From contig OY720097.1 of NCBI GenBank assembly GCA_963082875.1, positions 18,484,501-18,548,500 on the forward strand: a DNA stretch of 64,000 nt, written 5' to 3'. The notes beneath the pieces were generated by a model. That model was not told where the DNA came from. It saw only the letters and a list, made by a program, of their open reading frames with translations, and did no database searches. A program made the position numbers and the translations under genes. Source of the DNA: Corella eumyota. Its lineage: Eukaryota; Chordata; Ascidiacea; Phlebobranchia; Corellidae. Below are positions 1 through 24,566 of this stretch, one piece after another. Position 1 is the first letter of the stretch. Every line of letters begins with the position of its first letter.

Positions 1-547
1 AGTTTAATATCCGAAACATTTTTGAATCTCTCTCCAACCATATTTTCACCACTACATTTTATAACTTCATTATCATCAAATTTTACCAAATATATCCCAT
101 CTCCTTCATGCTGTTAATAAAATAAAATTAATTTTAAAATAATATAGAAATATAATAGATAATATGTAAATAAAAATAAAGGCCTAACAGTGTAAATATA
201 AAAATAAAAGATTTTGAAACAAGCAATATTTTTATATTCAAATCTGCAACTTTTATTTACTATCTGTATTTATGTAAGTATTTTATTTAAATAATTAGGT
301 TGTACCAAAACAAACCATATTTTATAACAACATGGCAATTAAAAAATAAAAAACACACAAAAAATAAACAATAACATAAAATCTAGCTTTCAAACTAAAA
401 TTATATACAAGATTTTTGAGACACTTCATGAAGTAGTATTCCTGTTACTTTTATTAAAAATAATACCTTTTGTATTGTTGCTGGAGCATAATATCCATCT
501 CCGAATAAAGCAGAAACTCTACTCCCAATCATAGAGTTACTAGACAT
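1..547 (-). CDS. Small Tudor-like domain protein, 5' exons only (partial)
   Basis: Two exons are readable on the minus strand. The first runs 547 to 467 (27 codons from ATG, starting MSSNSMIGSRVSALFGDG) and ends at a GTATTA donor. The second starts at 110 after a CAG acceptor, stays in frame (HEGDGIYLVKFDDNEVIKC) and runs off the window at base 1. The pattern GSRVSALFGDGYYAPATI, then a short turn, then YLVKFDDNE resembles the beta-barrel start of Tudor-like domains, which often bind methylated lysine or arginine. The family was not identified further. The gene is head-to-head with the COX5B-like gene about 1.2 kb away. The intron at 111-466 is AT-rich with nothing else seen. Confidence 0.5.
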
Positions 548-1776
548 TTTCCAACAACTTCAGATATTGTTATATTTTATTTAAAAAACACATAAAAAAC
601 AAGTTAATCTAAAACAAAATTTACAAAATGAGAAACCATAAAGTATATGTTAAAATAAAGGCCTTATTGCTTTAAAAGCCTTAAGTTTTTCTTAAGTTAC
701 TAGGAATTACTAGAAAACAGTAAAGTATTAAAAAATAAAACAAACTGTTAAGCTAATATTTAAACCACAATTTTAACCTAAAATCTATTAGTTTAGTGAC
801 TAGTTTCACCATTTAAACAAACGCTAATAAATTTTTAAAATTAAACTTACAAAACTGCAAGATATGTAAAACCTGGAAAGATATAAAAATAACGGCAAAA
901 ACGAAGAAAAAAACGCTGACGCCATCTTTTAATAAACAATCACCTAGCCTAACTACCGCTTTGCTATTGCGCCATTGTAATTATTTGTTGCGCCATATCG
1001 TTAAAAACTATCTACCACTAAAACTATCGGAACTGTATAGTACTACCGTTAGTTACCCTAAATTATAAATAAATACACAGAATATAAAAAACATTGACTT
1101 TGTAACTCTATTATGAAACAAAAGATTCTGGCGCAGGCCTTGCCCAAATTTTTGTTATGTCACTGTTATTCTGCCGGCGTCACATGACTAAATTCTCTAG
1201 GTTACTGCAGGTCATCTAAGAAGAAAGGCGTATTTCTTGATATTAAGCGCCGGTATATTACACTAAAAACACATAAACACCTGAAAAAAGTCTAAATCTA
1301 AACATAGAACACGGTATTTTTAAGAATAAATTCGTAGCGCGTTAATCACGCCCGGCGTAGCTACTACAAGTGATCTCTTTCGGCTGACGTCACGCAAAAC
1401 AACAACAATAATAACAAAGAAAGTCGATTCTCATAAGGGGAAGTTGCAATATTTCATTTGTTTTCGTTGGGCATGAGTAGTCTTAGGTGGCGCATTTTTT
1501 TTAATAAAAATCTTATATTTATTATTTCTGTGTGAAATTTCAAAGTCATTTTATCTAAAACGTTGTTAGTTTTGTTGCTTTATTTAAATCGCGTTAAGTT
1601 TTAAATTAAGAGCTAAGGCCCAAGTTAGGTTAACTTTAGATAAAACTTTTGTTGTATTTAATCATAAACGGAAAAAATTTGCGACGTTGTCTGTTGGTTG
1701 GCATGGCGTACGTGACTTTGTGACCTCGATTTAATTTTATCTTTTTTAATTTAGATTTAATTTTTATTGGTTAAAA
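548..1776. promoter_or_regulatory. Shared spacer between two divergent genes
   Basis: This 1.2-kb stretch separates the start codons of the Tudor-like gene (minus) and the COX5B-like gene (plus), so it probably holds both promoters. The part at about 1130-1420 has more CpG than its surroundings. A perfect palindrome TGACGTCA (CRE type) lies at 1385-1392. Just before the plus-strand ATG, a T-rich tract ends in TTTAG at 1754, 22 bases before the ATG. That is an acceptor-like site suited either to a 5'-UTR intron or to spliced-leader trans-splicing, which Ciona is known to use. Promoter function is inference. Confidence 0.4.
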
Positions 1777-2229
1777 ATGGCGTTTAGAAAGTTAGCCCAA
1801 GTTGCTGTATCATCAGTAGCAAGAAACTCTCTTGCACCAATCCACAGACAGTTGCATAGAACAACCCCAGCTTGGTTTTTGAGGAAAGCAAAGCCAGCGC
1901 CGAGATTGGAAGATATTGCCGTTGGTTATGAAAAGATTGCACTGGATGCGGCAGAGAAGGGCGAGGATCCATTCGAGCTGGAAAGTCGGGATGAAAAATA
2001 CACCCCAGTTGGTAGCGGCACAAAAAGTGACCCATTCATTGTGCCCTCTCGTAACAAAGAGCGATATGTTTTAAGGGAGGCACATGACCATTCTGGGGGA
2101 CCACCAGCTGGGTTTTGGGTCACTTTTGATAATGGGGGTAGATGCCCAAGTACTGGTGATCACTTTAAACTTGATTACGATCCATCTGATAAATGGGGGG
2201 TTGACGAATTGGACTTGTTTCTCCATTAA
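1777..2229 (+). CDS. Cytochrome c oxidase subunit 5B-like protein, zinc ligands mostly lost
   Basis: Single-exon gene of 150 codons. Residues 1-35 are rich in R, S and A with no acidic residue, as in a mitochondrial presequence. The blocks YEKIALDAAEKGEDPFEL (51-68) and GSGTKSDPFIVPS (79-91) match the N-terminal half of mature COX5B, and GRCPSTGDHFKL (121-132) matches its C-terminal CPxCG-HYKL block. COX5B normally binds one zinc through a CxC pair and a CPxC pair. Here the CxC site reads LREA and the second reads CPST, so only C123 remains; His103 and His105 lie near the lost pair. An acidic tail of about 15 residues follows. It is a plausible peripheral complex IV subunit or a divergent paralog. 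An AATAAA at 2306-2311 can serve as poly(A) signal. Whether a normal zinc-binding COX5B exists elsewhere is not visible here. Confidence 0.8.
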   Translation: MAFRKLAQVAVSSVARNSLAPIHRQLHRTTPAWFLRKAKPAPRLEDIAVGYEKIALDAAEKGEDPFELESRDEKYTPVGSGTKSDPFIVPSRNKERYVLREAHDHSGGPPAGFWVTFDNGGRCPSTGDHFKLDYDPSDKWGVDELDLFLH

Positions 2230-2311
2230 ATTATATTTGACTTTTTGTTGTCACTAACTTGAATCTTTTCTGTTAAGTTCATTTTCATTGGGTTTTGGAA
2301 ATTGTAATAAA

Positions 2312-2749
2312 TAATTACCAGAGTTTACATACCTGTGTGTTACTGTTATTAAAACCAAAAGTTTTTTAGTGTAGATAACTAGTGCATTTACCATGGTCAT
2401 CTTAAAAACCGCAATTCACCATTTTCACAAAACTTGCACTAGTACTGCTTTTGACTAATTCTATTTACTGAGATTTAGAACCTGTAGAATACTGTATTTT
2501 TTGACTACACGGTTCGGACAAGCACCAAAACAGTTAAATGGCAACTTTTTAAGATAAAAAAAAAGTACTTTATTGATAAACTAACGCAACTGAATCTGTT
2601 AATATCATTACAAATGCTATTTTACAAAAAAAAGACTTTATTTAAAAATACACCAACAAAATATATATTATTTTAAAACAACATAAATGAGTTAAATAGT
2701 ACAATGAGTTGAACAAAAAAATATTGCTTTAAAATTCATCAAAAAATAA
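2312..2749. other. Tail-to-tail spacer between the COX5B-like gene and POLQ
   Basis: AT-rich sequence between two convergent genes. TTTATT motifs at about 2569 and 2637 read as AATAAA on the minus strand and could end POLQ transcripts. No other gene-like signal was seen. Confidence 0.5.
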
Positions 2750-15044
<12,295 letters not shown>

Positions 15045-16145
15045 ATTTCTTGTAAAAAAGAGTTTACAACGATTATACTGACTTCATAGCTGATTTATTT
15101 GGCCCAATATTTAACCTAGTAACAAAACTTAAGAAAAGGCAAACTGAGATATTATTTTACTTCATTGCGAATAGGGAAAACCCCCCTTGTCAAAGGTAAA
15201 TCAAATAGCGCGCAAAAATGTTAAAAGTGGATAAATAAAAAAAATTATAGCTTACATGGGGTGAAATTTGGAACTATCACAAATATTGTCGTGTGTTCAA
15301 TATTATTATAAATTAAAAAAAATGTTTTAAGCGGTAGAACAATAAAAGATCCCCAATCCCTGATAACTGTGATGAATAAGTTAAAAAACTGGACATCAAC
15401 CCATAAATGGGGTTTAAGCTATTACCAGCAACATTAAAGTTTGATCCGCATTGTCGATAGTAAAAGTCTTTTTATTAGGTTGTAGGACACTTATCTAGCT
15501 AAACCCAAAAAGTCTTTGCTAAATTATTAAGGCGGCAGTGCATTTTAAGCAGTTATTTTACTTGAGCGCAGTAGAGATTCTTTAAAATTAACACATTTCT
15601 TAACCGGTAAGATACAACGTCATCATACTTTATTTAGTTAAAAAAAAATTAATTCGTGAACTGATAATATCCACCTACCGGAAACATGGTTGCAAATTAT
15701 TGTAACGAAATATAAAAAAATTACTTAAATAACGAATATAACTTTATGCACAGACTAAAAATATGTTAAGGAATAATTTCACGTACTTAAATAATTTTAT
15801 TACCTACTCCTAAATTTAAACTACAGTTCTACTTTTACATATTTGATTATGAAACTTTTATAGACATTCCATACGTAATAGCCTATTAAAAATACTTACA
15901 AGATATTCTATTGAAATCCATAACATATTTATTAGCCCACGCAACAGTTAAGTTATGTAGTGTGTGTTTTGGTATTTAGATGCCCTGGGTTATCTTGTAT
16001 AAATAAACTTTAAACAATCAACCGCCCCTTCAAATTATTTATTGTTTGCCACTTACCAATTTACATTTATGGGGTGAATTTTGTGCTGTAATAAAACGCT
16101 AGATGACTTTTAATTTAGTAAAATAAAGTTTTATTAGATACTGCG

Positions 16146-16153
16146 TGACGTCA
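16146..16153. promoter_or_regulatory. CRE-type palindrome upstream of tropomyosin
   Basis: Perfect TGACGTCA. A second copy is 320 bp away at 16467-16474. Binding by CREB/ATF factors is inferred from the motif alone. Confidence 0.3.
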
Positions 16154-16410
16154 TTAGAACTCAGTATTCAGAATACAAAGTTTAATCTTTAAATGCTGAC
16201 AGTTTGAGTCATTATGTTAACTGATTAATTAACATTTTTAATAACACGTTATTATCATACGTCATTGGAATGTATGCACCGATTTCAATTACGTGATGAT
16301 ATGACCAAATAAATAAAAAAGTTTCGATGTCGTACAGGAAACTTGGCTGGAACAAAAATGTGAACTTTTTCCTTTTGAAATCGCGATAGCAAATCAGAGT
16401 CGGCGGCGCG

Positions 16411-16420
16411 CCTTATAAGG
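16411..16420. promoter_or_regulatory. Perfect CArG box (SRF-type site) upstream of tropomyosin
   Basis: CCTTATAAGG is an exact CC(A/T)6GG palindrome, about 960 bp before the long-isoform ATG, within a CpG-rich patch. A near match, CCTTATATAG, occurs about 150 bp later. SRF sites are common in muscle tropomyosin and actin promoters. Function here is inferred. Confidence 0.4.
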
Positions 16421-16466
16421 ACGAAACCCAACACTTCTAAGCGCTCGTTTCTCTAAAAAATGTGCG

Positions 16467-16474
16467 TGACGTCA
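16467..16474. promoter_or_regulatory. Second CRE-type palindrome upstream of tropomyosin
   Basis: Perfect TGACGTCA, 47 bp after the CArG box. Motif evidence only. Confidence 0.3.
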
Positions 16475-17376
16475 GAGCTCGTCAAAACATCGCCGCCGAT
16501 TTTCTTTTACGGCGAAGCAGTCATCCGTGACTTTTAGAATAACGACCACCTTCATTCGCCGTTTGCCTTATATAGTCAGAAGCTGCCTGTTTTATAGGGC
16601 ACGGCAAAAATTCAGTACAATAGGCAAATCGTGCTAACCCTTATTAATATAAGTTCTGATTGTTGTTTAGCAGACACAATGGACAAAAGAAAATTGATTG
16701 TTTTTAAAATAAAATTTCTTTCAACTAGAGAATTTAAATCTTTCAACTAGAGTGGCTTTGTAAATAAAAATAAAATCCGTTGAAAAATAACTCGTGGTGA
16801 TATTGCGCTATAGAGAGTGTTTATTGCAAGTTTGTTTATGGTCCTAGTTGTAAAGCTGCTACGTTATAAAATAAATCAATGTAAAATATAACGGATATTC
16901 GTGTTGTCTAGCGTCATCAATTGCTTTCCTGCTGCTTTACAGGCTCTAAGTAGAACTAAAACCATTTGAAAATGAATTGAGTGCTAGCAGAACAAACAGT
17001 AGACGCAATTACCACATCGAAATTGTTAGACGCTGCGCGTTATTAGAAACAGTACTTGTTTGTGTTAGACAAACATTCTAATCGCACCAAATATCGAAAA
17101 AAATAAACGATTTTTGAAGTCTAGAATTTAGTTTTAATCTTGTACCAAAATCCGTTTAAGTTTTGTTATCGTATCTCCCAAATCTGCATAGACAGCCAGT
17201 CAGTGGTTTTTGAATCACATTTCAATGCCGGCACTGCGGAAGTAATATAAAGGATACGTTACGTATTTAAATGAAGTTTTATATTTATAAAATAATAATT
17301 TATGATATTTTATTTAGTAAAGGTAAAAACATAGGTGTTAATTTCGTGTTAATTTGCTACAAACCCAAAACTCAAA

Positions 17377-20300
17377 ATGGAAAGCATAAAAAAGAAGATG
17401 CAAGAACTTAGAAACAAATATGAAAATGCAGAGGAAAAAAGTGAAGGGCTACAAGCTGAAGTCAAGACATTAAAACATGAAAAGCATGAGGTAAAATTAA
17501 TAAACTACCTATAACATTGCTTGGCAATTTATATAATTTATAAACCAAACTTAAAATACAATCCAATTCTATAATTACTCGAATTAAAGTTGTATGCTAT
17601 TAAAAATAAATAGATATTTAAAAAAAAGCCATGTATAGCATATTACGATTTGGGTTTGTTATTGTTCTGTATATTTATTTTTTTTGTAATATTTTTAGGC
17701 AGATGAGATAATTAGAACCCTTGAACAGCAATTGGAAATTGCCAATTGTGCTCTCGACGATAAAATCAATGCTTTGGATGAGGAAAAACAGAAATGTAAT
17801 GAAGCTCTCCAGGCAAAAGATGAGGTAAAAACTGCTTTTTCATTCATTATTTTTTTGGTGGCAACAGCGTAATCCTCTTTATGGACTCACAGTTCCACGG
17901 TGCATTACATTATAGATAAAATTATAGCTAACTGCTAAAACAATTTGTAAAATACACATTTATTTCAAATTTTTAAACACTTTGGCTGGCCAATAAATTA
18001 GTTATAAATTGGTTGGTTAATAAAATGACTTGGTTTTAATATTGTATCACTCTTTTATCGTATTTACTTAACCTAATTTGCAAATCAGTATTTGAAGTTG
18101 TTAATTAATTAAAGTAGCAAGAAGATAGGTTAACACAGCCAATGAAGTGCAATGAATTTTTTTATGACTGTAAAGTGTATTTTTTTAAAACTTTAATTTA
18201 AAGCAAAAAATAGCAATAGGCATTTACTTAGGTAAGGCTTTTAGATTTTAAGATCGCAACTTTTAACTTTTTGTTTGCAAATGATGTTTGTATCCATAAG
18301 ATAGGTATACCATGTACATCTAAACAATAAACGAGTAGAAGTTACGTAAGGGCATGTAAGTGCCGGTTGGGTTCTTGCGGTCTTTCGTCTCTTGTGACAT
18401 TCATTTAAAACTATGCAATGAACTTTTCGGCAAATCACGTATTACCACGGAACTTATCATAAATCTTCTGTATAGCATGCCCCGAAGGCAGGCATAAGCT
18501 CTTAGCATACGATATACAGCTTCTACCGTTACATTTTAAGAGCCTGTGTACGTCATGCAAGAATTCAGACAGTGGTACGAGCTAAGGATTGCGATAATTA
18601 GCACTTTAGATTAAAAAATGGATAATTAATGACCAGCTTTACAAGGCCTCTTATTTTACAAGCAGTGTCTAATATTTTCTATAAATACCATCGTAAATAT
18701 AAATTCTATCGCGTAGATATTTTGTAATATGGTCGTGTTAGTCTTTACGTTTCGTGTGACATCATTTTAGGTCGTAAGTTTTAAAGAGATAACGTCATAT
18801 TATTATCAAATATTTTTTGGAACAGGGCCATTGTAGCTTCCGTTTTAAAGCGCGCTCGTTTTTTAGTACGTTTTTTTTGTATTAAACAATTCTTTGTCTA
18901 AATTTCTTTTGAACCTTAGAAAAGTGCGAAAGTATTAGCAGGCTAATTCGATTTTAACACCTAAAATGACGTATGTGTTTTGGCGGTAAAAAGATTTGAC
19001 TCTAAAATTTATTCATTTAAAAGAAGGGTTAGGTTAAATTTTTGGTATTGAAGCATGCAGTATTTTAAAAGCACCTGTAAGTTAGGCCAGCTTTTCAAAA
19101 AAAACTCTCAGTTTTCTTTTCTCCTATTCGCTTAAACACTCGTTCCACTCGAGTTACAGTCACGTGACTTTCTCGGCACGCCCTGGGCTGTGTTGCCACT
19201 GATAATTTCCAACTTATTGCTTAACTGCCTGTCGCAAGTCTGTTACTAGTTGCTTTAGGAATATAAATAGGTGCTACAAAAAGATAGAAAATGTTTATAG
19301 CGTATATTGTTTCTGGGACATATTAGTTATCAGTTGCGATGCGCATTTCTGTGACATCATTCAGTTATGGTTGAACGAGTTTTTGCTGTGACGTAATGTG
19401 TAGGATTTTTGTATGGATGAGTCGTTATTGATACCTACATATACCGGTATAACCGTTAGTTTACAGCATGTTAGATGTTAGATTAGTTATCTATTAACTA
19501 CCAGACCAGAGTCCAGTAATTTGAAGTAAAGTATTATCGTTTTTAATTTACTTAAAATTCCTAGTAGTTTTTTACTAATATCTAAAGTTTCACGTTTAAG
19601 TAAAAGTAAGAAAACACGAAAACAATCAGAATCCGAATATTTTGTTTTTTTGACGTTGTAAAATATTTTAAAGATTGTTAGGTAATAGATATTTGAAATA
19701 AATAACTGCATTTAAAAACATGGAGACTATTAAAAAGAAAATTGCCACCTTAAAAGCAGAAAATGAAGAAAAAGAAGAACTAATAGACGATTTAAAAGAC
19801 AAAATAACTGGTTTAAAAAATGAACTTCAGCTAGTAAGTTATCATAAAACAAGAAAATGGGAAATTTAGAATTTATTGTTGGAATTAATTGTAACTTAAC
19901 CAGAAACTCAACTTCAAAAACTATTTTAATTTGGTGCCTTGTAAAAGTTTTTTAATACAACTTATATAGCTGTATAGAGTTAACTATCAATAAAGATATT
20001 TTCTTATTTGTTTTTGTTTTTTTATATAGTTTTTGTATTCTTGTATTTTCCAACCAACTTATATAAACTAAAGAAAAAATCCAGTTTAAAGTTTTTAAAA
20101 TATTAATTTTTAAAAGACTAAAAATATGACACAATACTTTACACACATTAACAAACCATTAAAAACTAAGTTTTTAATTATTTAATTTTTTTTATTTTTG
20201 TTATTAGGCGGAGGAAAAAAATAACAGTTTAACTCGAAAATTCCAATTACTTGAAGATGATTTGGACAGGGCTGAAAGTAAATTGGATACAGTTAAGGCA

Positions 20301-22984
20301 CAACTGACTGAAGCCATGCAACAAAAAGATGAAAATGAAAGGTCCCCTTAAAATTTACATTAAACCAATTTATAAATTCTAAAGTTTTCTATTTATTAAT
20401 TTAACTTGCATTTATACCATTTCTTTAAAATAATTTATTTTTAATTTTTAGAGCTCTTAAACATTTAGAATCAATTGAACAATCTGCAAGTGATAAGGTA
20501 CTGCTAAAAAAAACATTTATAGTAACTAAACTGTTAAAAATTTTAATATATCTCATTACTTCACTACATGTTATATGATTACTAATTGACTTGTACACTG
20601 TAAAAGATATTTGTAATTTTTCTATTTTAATAATTTTTTTTTTATTTTTAGTCTGATATGAAAGAGGTTGAACTGAAAGAGGCTCGAATTATTGCTGAAG
20701 AAGCAGACAAAAAATATGAAGAGGTAAACATGAAATTTAAAAATATATCACTATAATTCAAAAGTCTTTTAAACTGGGATAATTAAAATATTTCGCACAT
20801 ATTTCTTTTTCTTTTGCCCCTTTTTTATTATTAAATGACAAATTTAAAATAAGAAAATTCGTTTTCCAGGTTGCAAGAAGACTTGTTTTGGTTGACACTC
20901 AACTTGAAAGAGCAGAAAAACGAGCTGAGGATGCTGAATGGTAATTTTATTAAATTAAGTTTATAAAATAATTATTAGGTTTTTGTGTAGTTGCGTTAAA
21001 GTTTAGTGTATGTTAAACAGGCTTAGGTAGCTTATTTAAATAGCAAATACCAATTTTATGTCAAAGGAAAGTTGATAGGAAATTATTAACTTTCAAAATA
21101 CAATAAAATCGTATACAAATGGTAGCTAGTTTAAAGCAAATAGATTTTTTTATGCTCAGAAGTTATTTAAAAAAACTTGCTTAGTTTAAATAAAGTTGAA
21201 AGTTTATTGTTACTTATTAAACAGCTAAAATCTGCAAGTATAGACAAAGTAAAAATGTTAGTTTGAAAAAGTTAACGTGTAGAAAACTGGAAGATCTAAA
21301 AGTAAGAAACAGATCTAAAATAGTTAGGTAAAAATTAATAAATAGTATTAAAAAAGAAAAAAATATAAGTATAACCATATTTTTTATAAGTACAAACAAC
21401 TATGTATTCCTATATTTTTTTCTTTAAATTCTTAAAAAAATAATTTTGTTTAAATATTGCACACCCTGCAAGTACCACTTTGTCAAGGCATGTAGTGTAT
21501 GCTTATGTCAAGACTATGTTGTTATCGCTAAGCATGATTTTATGCATGTTTCATACAGTAAAGTCAATGAACTTCTAAACGACGGAAAAGATATGAATAG
21601 TGCATTGAAATCATACGAAGCTATGGAATCACAAGTATGTAGTGTTGTACAATTACATTTGCACATGTTTCTAAACTAATTCCTTTTTATATAAAGGTTT
21701 TTTCATTGAAAATTTTAAAACATTTTAAGGGCTGGCTAGTGATATTTTTTTTGTCACTGTCTGTTTTGCATGTTAAATATTGTAACACTTTTTGTGGATA
21801 AAACTTAAAAATTTTCTGCTATATTCTGTTACTTGTAAAAACATTTTCCTTTCTTTTTTAACTTCTTTTATGAATTTCTTTTTTAAAGTCAACACAAGGA
21901 TACAAAAAGTCATCTTCGCGATGCTCTTAACTGCTTTAAACTTCAATCCTTAAAGTTTGAAGAGGTTTTTCTATTTTATTTTCAGTTTCTTTTCTTTCTA
22001 TAAACTTTTCTTTTTTCTTTTAAAAATAATTTTTCACTCTTTTTGTTTTAAGATACAGTTTATCAATGCTTTAATATTTTTTTTTTATTTAAATTTGTAG
22101 TTTGCAACTAAAGAAGAAAACTTTGAAACAAAGATTGAAAGACTAACATTAGAGCTGCGCGAGGTAAGAATATATTTTTTTACTTATTTTAAACTGTATA
22201 CTTTTGAGGTAAACTTAAAAGCACTGAAACTGTCTTCATTTAAATTTACAATACCTAAATTTTTGTGCGAAAAAGAATTGTAAATAATAAAAATATTTTA
22301 TTGTTTTTCTTTCAGTCTGAGACAGCTAGATGTGAAGCAGAGCAGGATTTGGCTCGAGTGACTAGTAGTAACAACAAACTTGAAAGTGAGTTTTTTTCGA
22401 TTCTTCAAAACTTCCTCAAACTAAAATCTTAAATTTCATGTGCAGACAAATAAAGAACAATTTATTTATTTTTTTTTTTTTAACAAGCTAATTTATTTTT
22501 TTCCAAGTTTTCTTTGACAAGAGAAGTTAAACTATAATTTCTTTTAACCTTTTTTCTTACTTCTTTTTTTCTTTCTATTCTTTAATGTTCAATAAAGATG
22601 AACTTTATGATCTTAAAATGGAGCACAATCATTTGATTCAACAACTTCAAGACCTTCAGTAAACTTTTTTAACATTTCTATTGCTTGCTACATATAAAAA
22701 CAAATACTCAAAAATATTTCTCTTTAAAACTTTATAACATCTTTTACATTTTTAAAACTATATCTTAATGATACACAAGATTTAAAAAAATGCATGCTAT
22801 ACTCTATAAACTACGTCAAGATTTTTATTTAATTTTAACTATGGCTATATCAATTTTTAACCAAACTTTTGGCATCTTCTAAAATCTAATTTTATTTACA
22901 GTCGATTTAGAAAAAGCCAAAGATGATGTAGAACAGGCCAAGCGTGATATGGAGGAGCATTTAAAAGAACTCCAAGAAATGTAA
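17377..22984 (+). CDS. TPM: Tropomyosin, alternative promoters and alternative exons
   Basis: Long-form exons: 17377-17490, 17699-17824, then shared 20208-20341, 20452-20497, 20652-20723, 20870-20940, one of two 76-nt exons (21559-21634 or 21889-21964), 22101-22163, 22316-22385, and one of two last exons (22598-22662 or 22902-22984). With the second last exon the sum is 855 nt, which is 284 residues, the classic tropomyosin length; with the first it is 278. A second start exon, 19720-19833 (METIKKKIATLKAENEEKEE), joins directly to 20208 and gives a 242-residue short form. The whole protein is an uninterrupted heptad coiled coil (for example LTRKFQLLEDDLDRAESKLD). It lies along actin filaments and controls myosin access; short forms are usually cytoskeletal. 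The donor after 20341 (GTCCCC) is weak. The splicing choices are inferred from phase and length. Confidence 0.95.
17825..19719. promoter_or_regulatory. Tropomyosin intron with probable internal promoter
   Basis: Nearly 1.9 kb separates long-form exon 2 from the short-form start exon at 19720. It holds a perfect E-box palindrome GTCACGTGAC at 19159-19168 in a local GC-richer patch, about 550 bp before that start exon, and CpG-containing sequence from about 18350 to 19470. The short form needs a transcription start here. No coding sequence is supported. Confidence 0.4.
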
Positions 22985-24566
22985 ATGCAGTTACCCCAAA
23001 TCAGGAGCCTCCCATTTCATCAGTACAGCAAAGAATTTACCCCAACATTGAGTGCTTACCCATTTTTAAATTGTGGCACTTTTTAGCATGCTTTTGTAAT
23101 CACATGGTCTCGAATGTAGCAGATTCTTTTGTATATTAGCAGCGTCCTATCTAATTCCTAGCAACCAAGTGTTTTTTTTTCACTCTTGTACGAACAGATT
23201 GTTTTCTATTATAAAAGAAATGCTTTTAATTTTTTAATTCTCCTTTTCAAAGTATTATTTTAAATACGCCTTCTTTTTATAATATTATCCTGGACTTTAA
23301 CTGTTTTTTTTTTGGCTGCTGTATACTACTGTATAACATATTCTTATAATCTGCAATGACTAATTCCAGAAGACAGTGTGTCACTATTTTATTAAGATTA
23401 CTAAGTTACCGCTGTTGTAAATAGATTATATAATGAATTTTTTGGTGAATTTGTTTTTTTACTTAGCTGTGTAGGTAAAGTTTAAAACAGTGCCCGTCAA
23501 CTCTTACTTGGGTCAATACGTAAGCCTTTTCGTACCGGAAATTACGAAAATATTAATACGCAACTATGGTAACTTTACGTCTTATAGACCGGTAGTTATT
23601 TATACTCTACGAATGATACTAGATAAGAGAAGTTTAACTTAACTGTTACTCTAGTATTTTACAAAAGATTTAAGATCTATAGTGTAAAAATGGTAAGTTA
23701 AAAAACAGTTTATTCCATTAGAAATTTAATAATTTCCTTTACTATTAAAGTACTTTATGTATTGTTATTAAATCGCGATCACAAAAACATGAACACGATT
23801 AGGTTTAAACAAATTATAGACTTAAAATCTTACTGAAACAAGAAAAAAAGTCAAATTAACCACACAGTTTTGATATCAATAATAAAACTTGTTTTTAATA
23901 AAGTAGAGGTAATGAGTTTAATGTTTTGGTAGCCCGAAAGATAAGTAAGAAACGATATCCTGTCGAAATTTAACATTACTAGCAATGTTTTCGACAAATT
24001 GATGAAAAAAACACCCTATGTACCAACTAAAATGAAGTGTACAACAAAAATCGCACCACAAATGAACTATTTTACAACTTATTCATACAAAACTCAAGCC
24101 TCGTATTAAAATAAAGGGCTTCGAAATTTTCCAAAAATTCTTAAACGAATAAATTTCAGTGTAAGCGGTACTGTTTAAGCTGTTTTTGTAATATGAAGTA
24201 AACCGATTATATTACGGAAGACTGGTTTAATTTATCACCTAGAGCGTCGGGTTCACCTCAAATAGCCTACGAACAAAACAAAACTTACATTGTTTTAAAG
24301 GAAAACAAAAAACCTATTGTAGTATTTTGAAGTGTAACTACTCTCCGTAATGTCAAAAAAAACATCAAGTTTTTATTTTAAACGGGATCCCAATTTTTAA
24401 AAGTAACTCTTGTTTTTTTATGTTTTTTTTGACAAGTATACAGTAGGAAAATAAGATTTTAACACGGATTGGTCTAACACTCGATTTTCGCATGATTGCA
24501 AATATGGTATGCTTATATGCTCATCAGGAATTCACCACTTCGAATTAACTCGTACTTCGTTGTGTG
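22985..24566. other. Tail-to-tail spacer between tropomyosin and IL-1R-like gene 1
   Basis: Contains the tropomyosin 3' UTR and the downstream side of the receptor gene. No open frame, RNA gene or clear repeat was supported. It is AT-rich throughout. Confidence 0.5.

Larger units (their letters stand above)
15045..17376. promoter_or_regulatory. Spacer between POLQ and tropomyosin; probable upstream muscle-type control region
   Basis: The divergent genes POLQ (minus) and tropomyosin (plus) flank this 2.3-kb stretch. The part at about 16380-16600 is much richer in G, C and CpG than its surroundings. No coding signal is supported here. Confidence 0.4.
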
